NCBI RefSeq assembly: GCF_900631945.1
Contig: NZ_UZWE01000030.1
Span: forward strand, 124,001 to 188,000
Origin: Paracoccus haematequi
GTDB lineage: Bacteria > Pseudomonadota > Alphaproteobacteria > Rhodobacterales > Rhodobacteraceae
Length of the DNA stretch: 64,000 bases
Reading direction: 5' to 3'
A model generated the notes under the pieces. That model was not told where the DNA came from, did not search any database, and saw nothing but the letters and a program-made list of their open reading frames with translations. Every line of letters begins with the position of its first letter. The stretch's first letter is position 1. Positions 62,945 through 64,000 of the stretch are shown one piece after another. The translations under genes were made by a program, and so were the position numbers.

Positions 62945-64000
62945 TGACGGGGTTCCGCGCCCTGCCCTCGGTCGATCAGGTTCTGCTGTCCGACAGGGGC
63001 CGGGCGCTGATCGACGCGCATGGCCGCGCGGTGGTCACCGCCGCCCTTCGCGCCCGTCTGGACGCCGCCCGCGCCGCGATCAAGGGCGGCGCCGATGGCG
63101 AAACCGAGGCCGCCCGCCTGCCGCATCTGCTGGCCGCCGATCTGGCGGCGGGGGCGGCGTCGAAGCTGCGCCCGATGCTGAACCTGACCGGCACGGTGCT
63201 GCACACCAATCTGGGCCGGGCGATTCTGGCGGAGGAGGCGATCGAGGCGGCCTCGGCCGCCATGGCCGCGCCGCTGGCGCTGGAATTCGACCTGGACGGC
63301 GGCGGGCGCGGGCAGCGCGACGACCACCTGCGCGGGCTGCTGTGCGAGCTGACCGGGGCCGAGGACGCGACCATCGTCAACAACAATGCCGCCGCCGTGC
63401 TGATCGCGCTGAACACCTTCGGCCAGGGGCGGCAGGCCATCGTGTCGCGCGGCGAACTGATCGAGATCGGCGGCGCCTTCCGCATGCCCGACATCATGGC
63501 GCGGGCGGGCGCGCAACTGGTCGAGGTCGGCACCACCAACCGCACCCATCCGCGCGATTATGAAGGCGCGATCACGGCAGAGACGGGGCTGATCCTCAAG
63601 GTCCATACCTCGAACTACCGCATCGAAGGGTTTACCGCCGAGGTTCCCGCCCCCGCGCTGGCACAGATCGCCAGGAAAGCGGGCGTGGTGCTGCTGAACG
63701 ACCTGGGGTCGGGGTCGCTGGTCGATCTGGCGGCTTACGGGTTGCGCCGCGAACCCACCGTGGCCGAGGCGGTGGCCGAGGGCGCGGACCTGATCACCTT
63801 TTCCGGCGACAAGCTGCTGGGCGGGCCGCAGGCGGGCTTCATCGTCGGGCGGCGGGATCTGATCGCGCAGATCAACAGGAACCCGCTGAAACGCGCCGTC
63901 CGCCTGGACAAGATCCGCATCGCCGCGCTGGAGGCGACGCTGCGCCTGTATCGCGACCCCGACCGCTTGGCCCAACGCCTGCCGACCCTGCGCCACCTGG
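62944..64000 (+). CDS. selA: L-seryl-tRNA(Sec) selenium transferase SelA (3' end beyond window)
   Basis: The first 352 residues of a usual 460 or so are visible. They include [30 protein letters not shown], and the PLP lysine Lys290 in [13 protein letters not shown]. SelA converts Ser-tRNA(Sec) to Sec-tRNA(Sec). Its place behind fdhE ties the selenium machinery to this operon; selB and the tRNA(Sec) gene may follow outside the window. Confidence 0.96.
   Translation, partial: MTGFRALPSVDQVLLSDRGRALIDAHGRAVVTAALRARLDAARAAIKGGADGETEAARLPHLLAADLAAGAASKLRPMLNLTGTVLHTNLGRAILAEEAIEAASAAMAAPLALEFDLDGGGRGQRDDHLRGLLCELTGAEDATIVNNNAAAVLIALNTFGQGRQAIVSRGELIEIGGAFRMPDIMARAGAQLVEVGTTNRTHPRDYEGAITAETGLILKVHTSNYRIEGFTAEVPAPALAQIARKAGVVLLNDLGSGSLVDLAAYGLRREPTVAEAVAEGADLITFSGDKLLGGPQAGFIVGRRDLIAQINRNPLKRAVRLDKIRIAALEATLRLYRDPDRLAQRLPTLRHL

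Noticed and set aside
62944..64000. Truncated selA
   Set aside because: The gene simply runs past the window end; the visible part is intact.
1..64000. CRISPR array, insertion sequence or integron
   Set aside because: No regularly spaced repeats, transposase or integrase sequences were found on either strand.

Overview
The window is a very GC-rich stretch of an alphaproteobacterial chromosome. It most likely comes from Paracoccus or a close relative in the Rhodobacteraceae. Support for this comes from the beta-hydroxyaspartate-cycle genes, which match my memory of the Paracoccus denitrificans proteins closely; a complete RcGTA-type gene transfer agent cluster; separate F0 b and b' genes; and the many 1-4 base stop/start overlaps.

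Region 1 (1-12706) is a nitrogen and C2 metabolism island. It holds 8-oxoguanine deaminase, a xanthine/urate-type permease, the beta-hydroxyaspartate cycle bhcDCBA with its divergent IclR regulator bhcR, a parDE toxin-antitoxin pair, an AzgA purine permease, an allantoinase-OHCU decarboxylase fusion and ureidoglycine aminohydrolase. The purine ring is degraded towards glyoxylate, and the bhc enzymes turn glyoxylate into oxaloacetate, so the two halves fit together. A perfect 15-bp palindrome matching the classical IclR operator lies just upstream of the inferred bhcA promoter.

Region 2 (12707-30570) is housekeeping: an M32 carboxypeptidase, ctaA, a TrmJ-type methyltransferase, a ThiE-like protein, purN/purM, a tRNA with anticodon CAT, an Hsp20 gene behind a ROSE-like RNA thermometer and an RpoH-like promoter, zapA, hisB/hisH, a Hint-domain protein, a 5'-nucleotidase, pyrD and cysE.

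Region 3 (30638-45547) is a full gene transfer agent cluster on the minus strand, from small terminase (45416) to the g15 tail protein (31338), followed by a DUF2793 gene. A near-consensus promoter ahead of g1 is followed within about 20 bases by an intrinsic terminator. Two more terminators lie between the terminase and portal genes. This layout suggests control by antitermination.

Region 4 (45684-56593) holds mltG/fabF, an adenosine-kinase-like gene, nth, an OmpA-family lipoprotein, the ATP synthase F0 operon (I-a-c-b'-b), an ArsR-psuK-psuG operon for pseudouridine breakdown, and tRNA-Leu(UAG).

Region 5 (56642-64000) is a selenocysteine formate dehydrogenase operon: fdoG with an in-frame UGA and an E. 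coli-type SECIS hairpin, then fdoH, fdoI, fdhE and selA, which runs off the window. The cluster makes the selenoenzyme together with part of the machinery needed to read its UGA codon.

No rRNA, CRISPR array, insertion sequence or integrase was seen. No gene-free stretch exceeds 300 bases.
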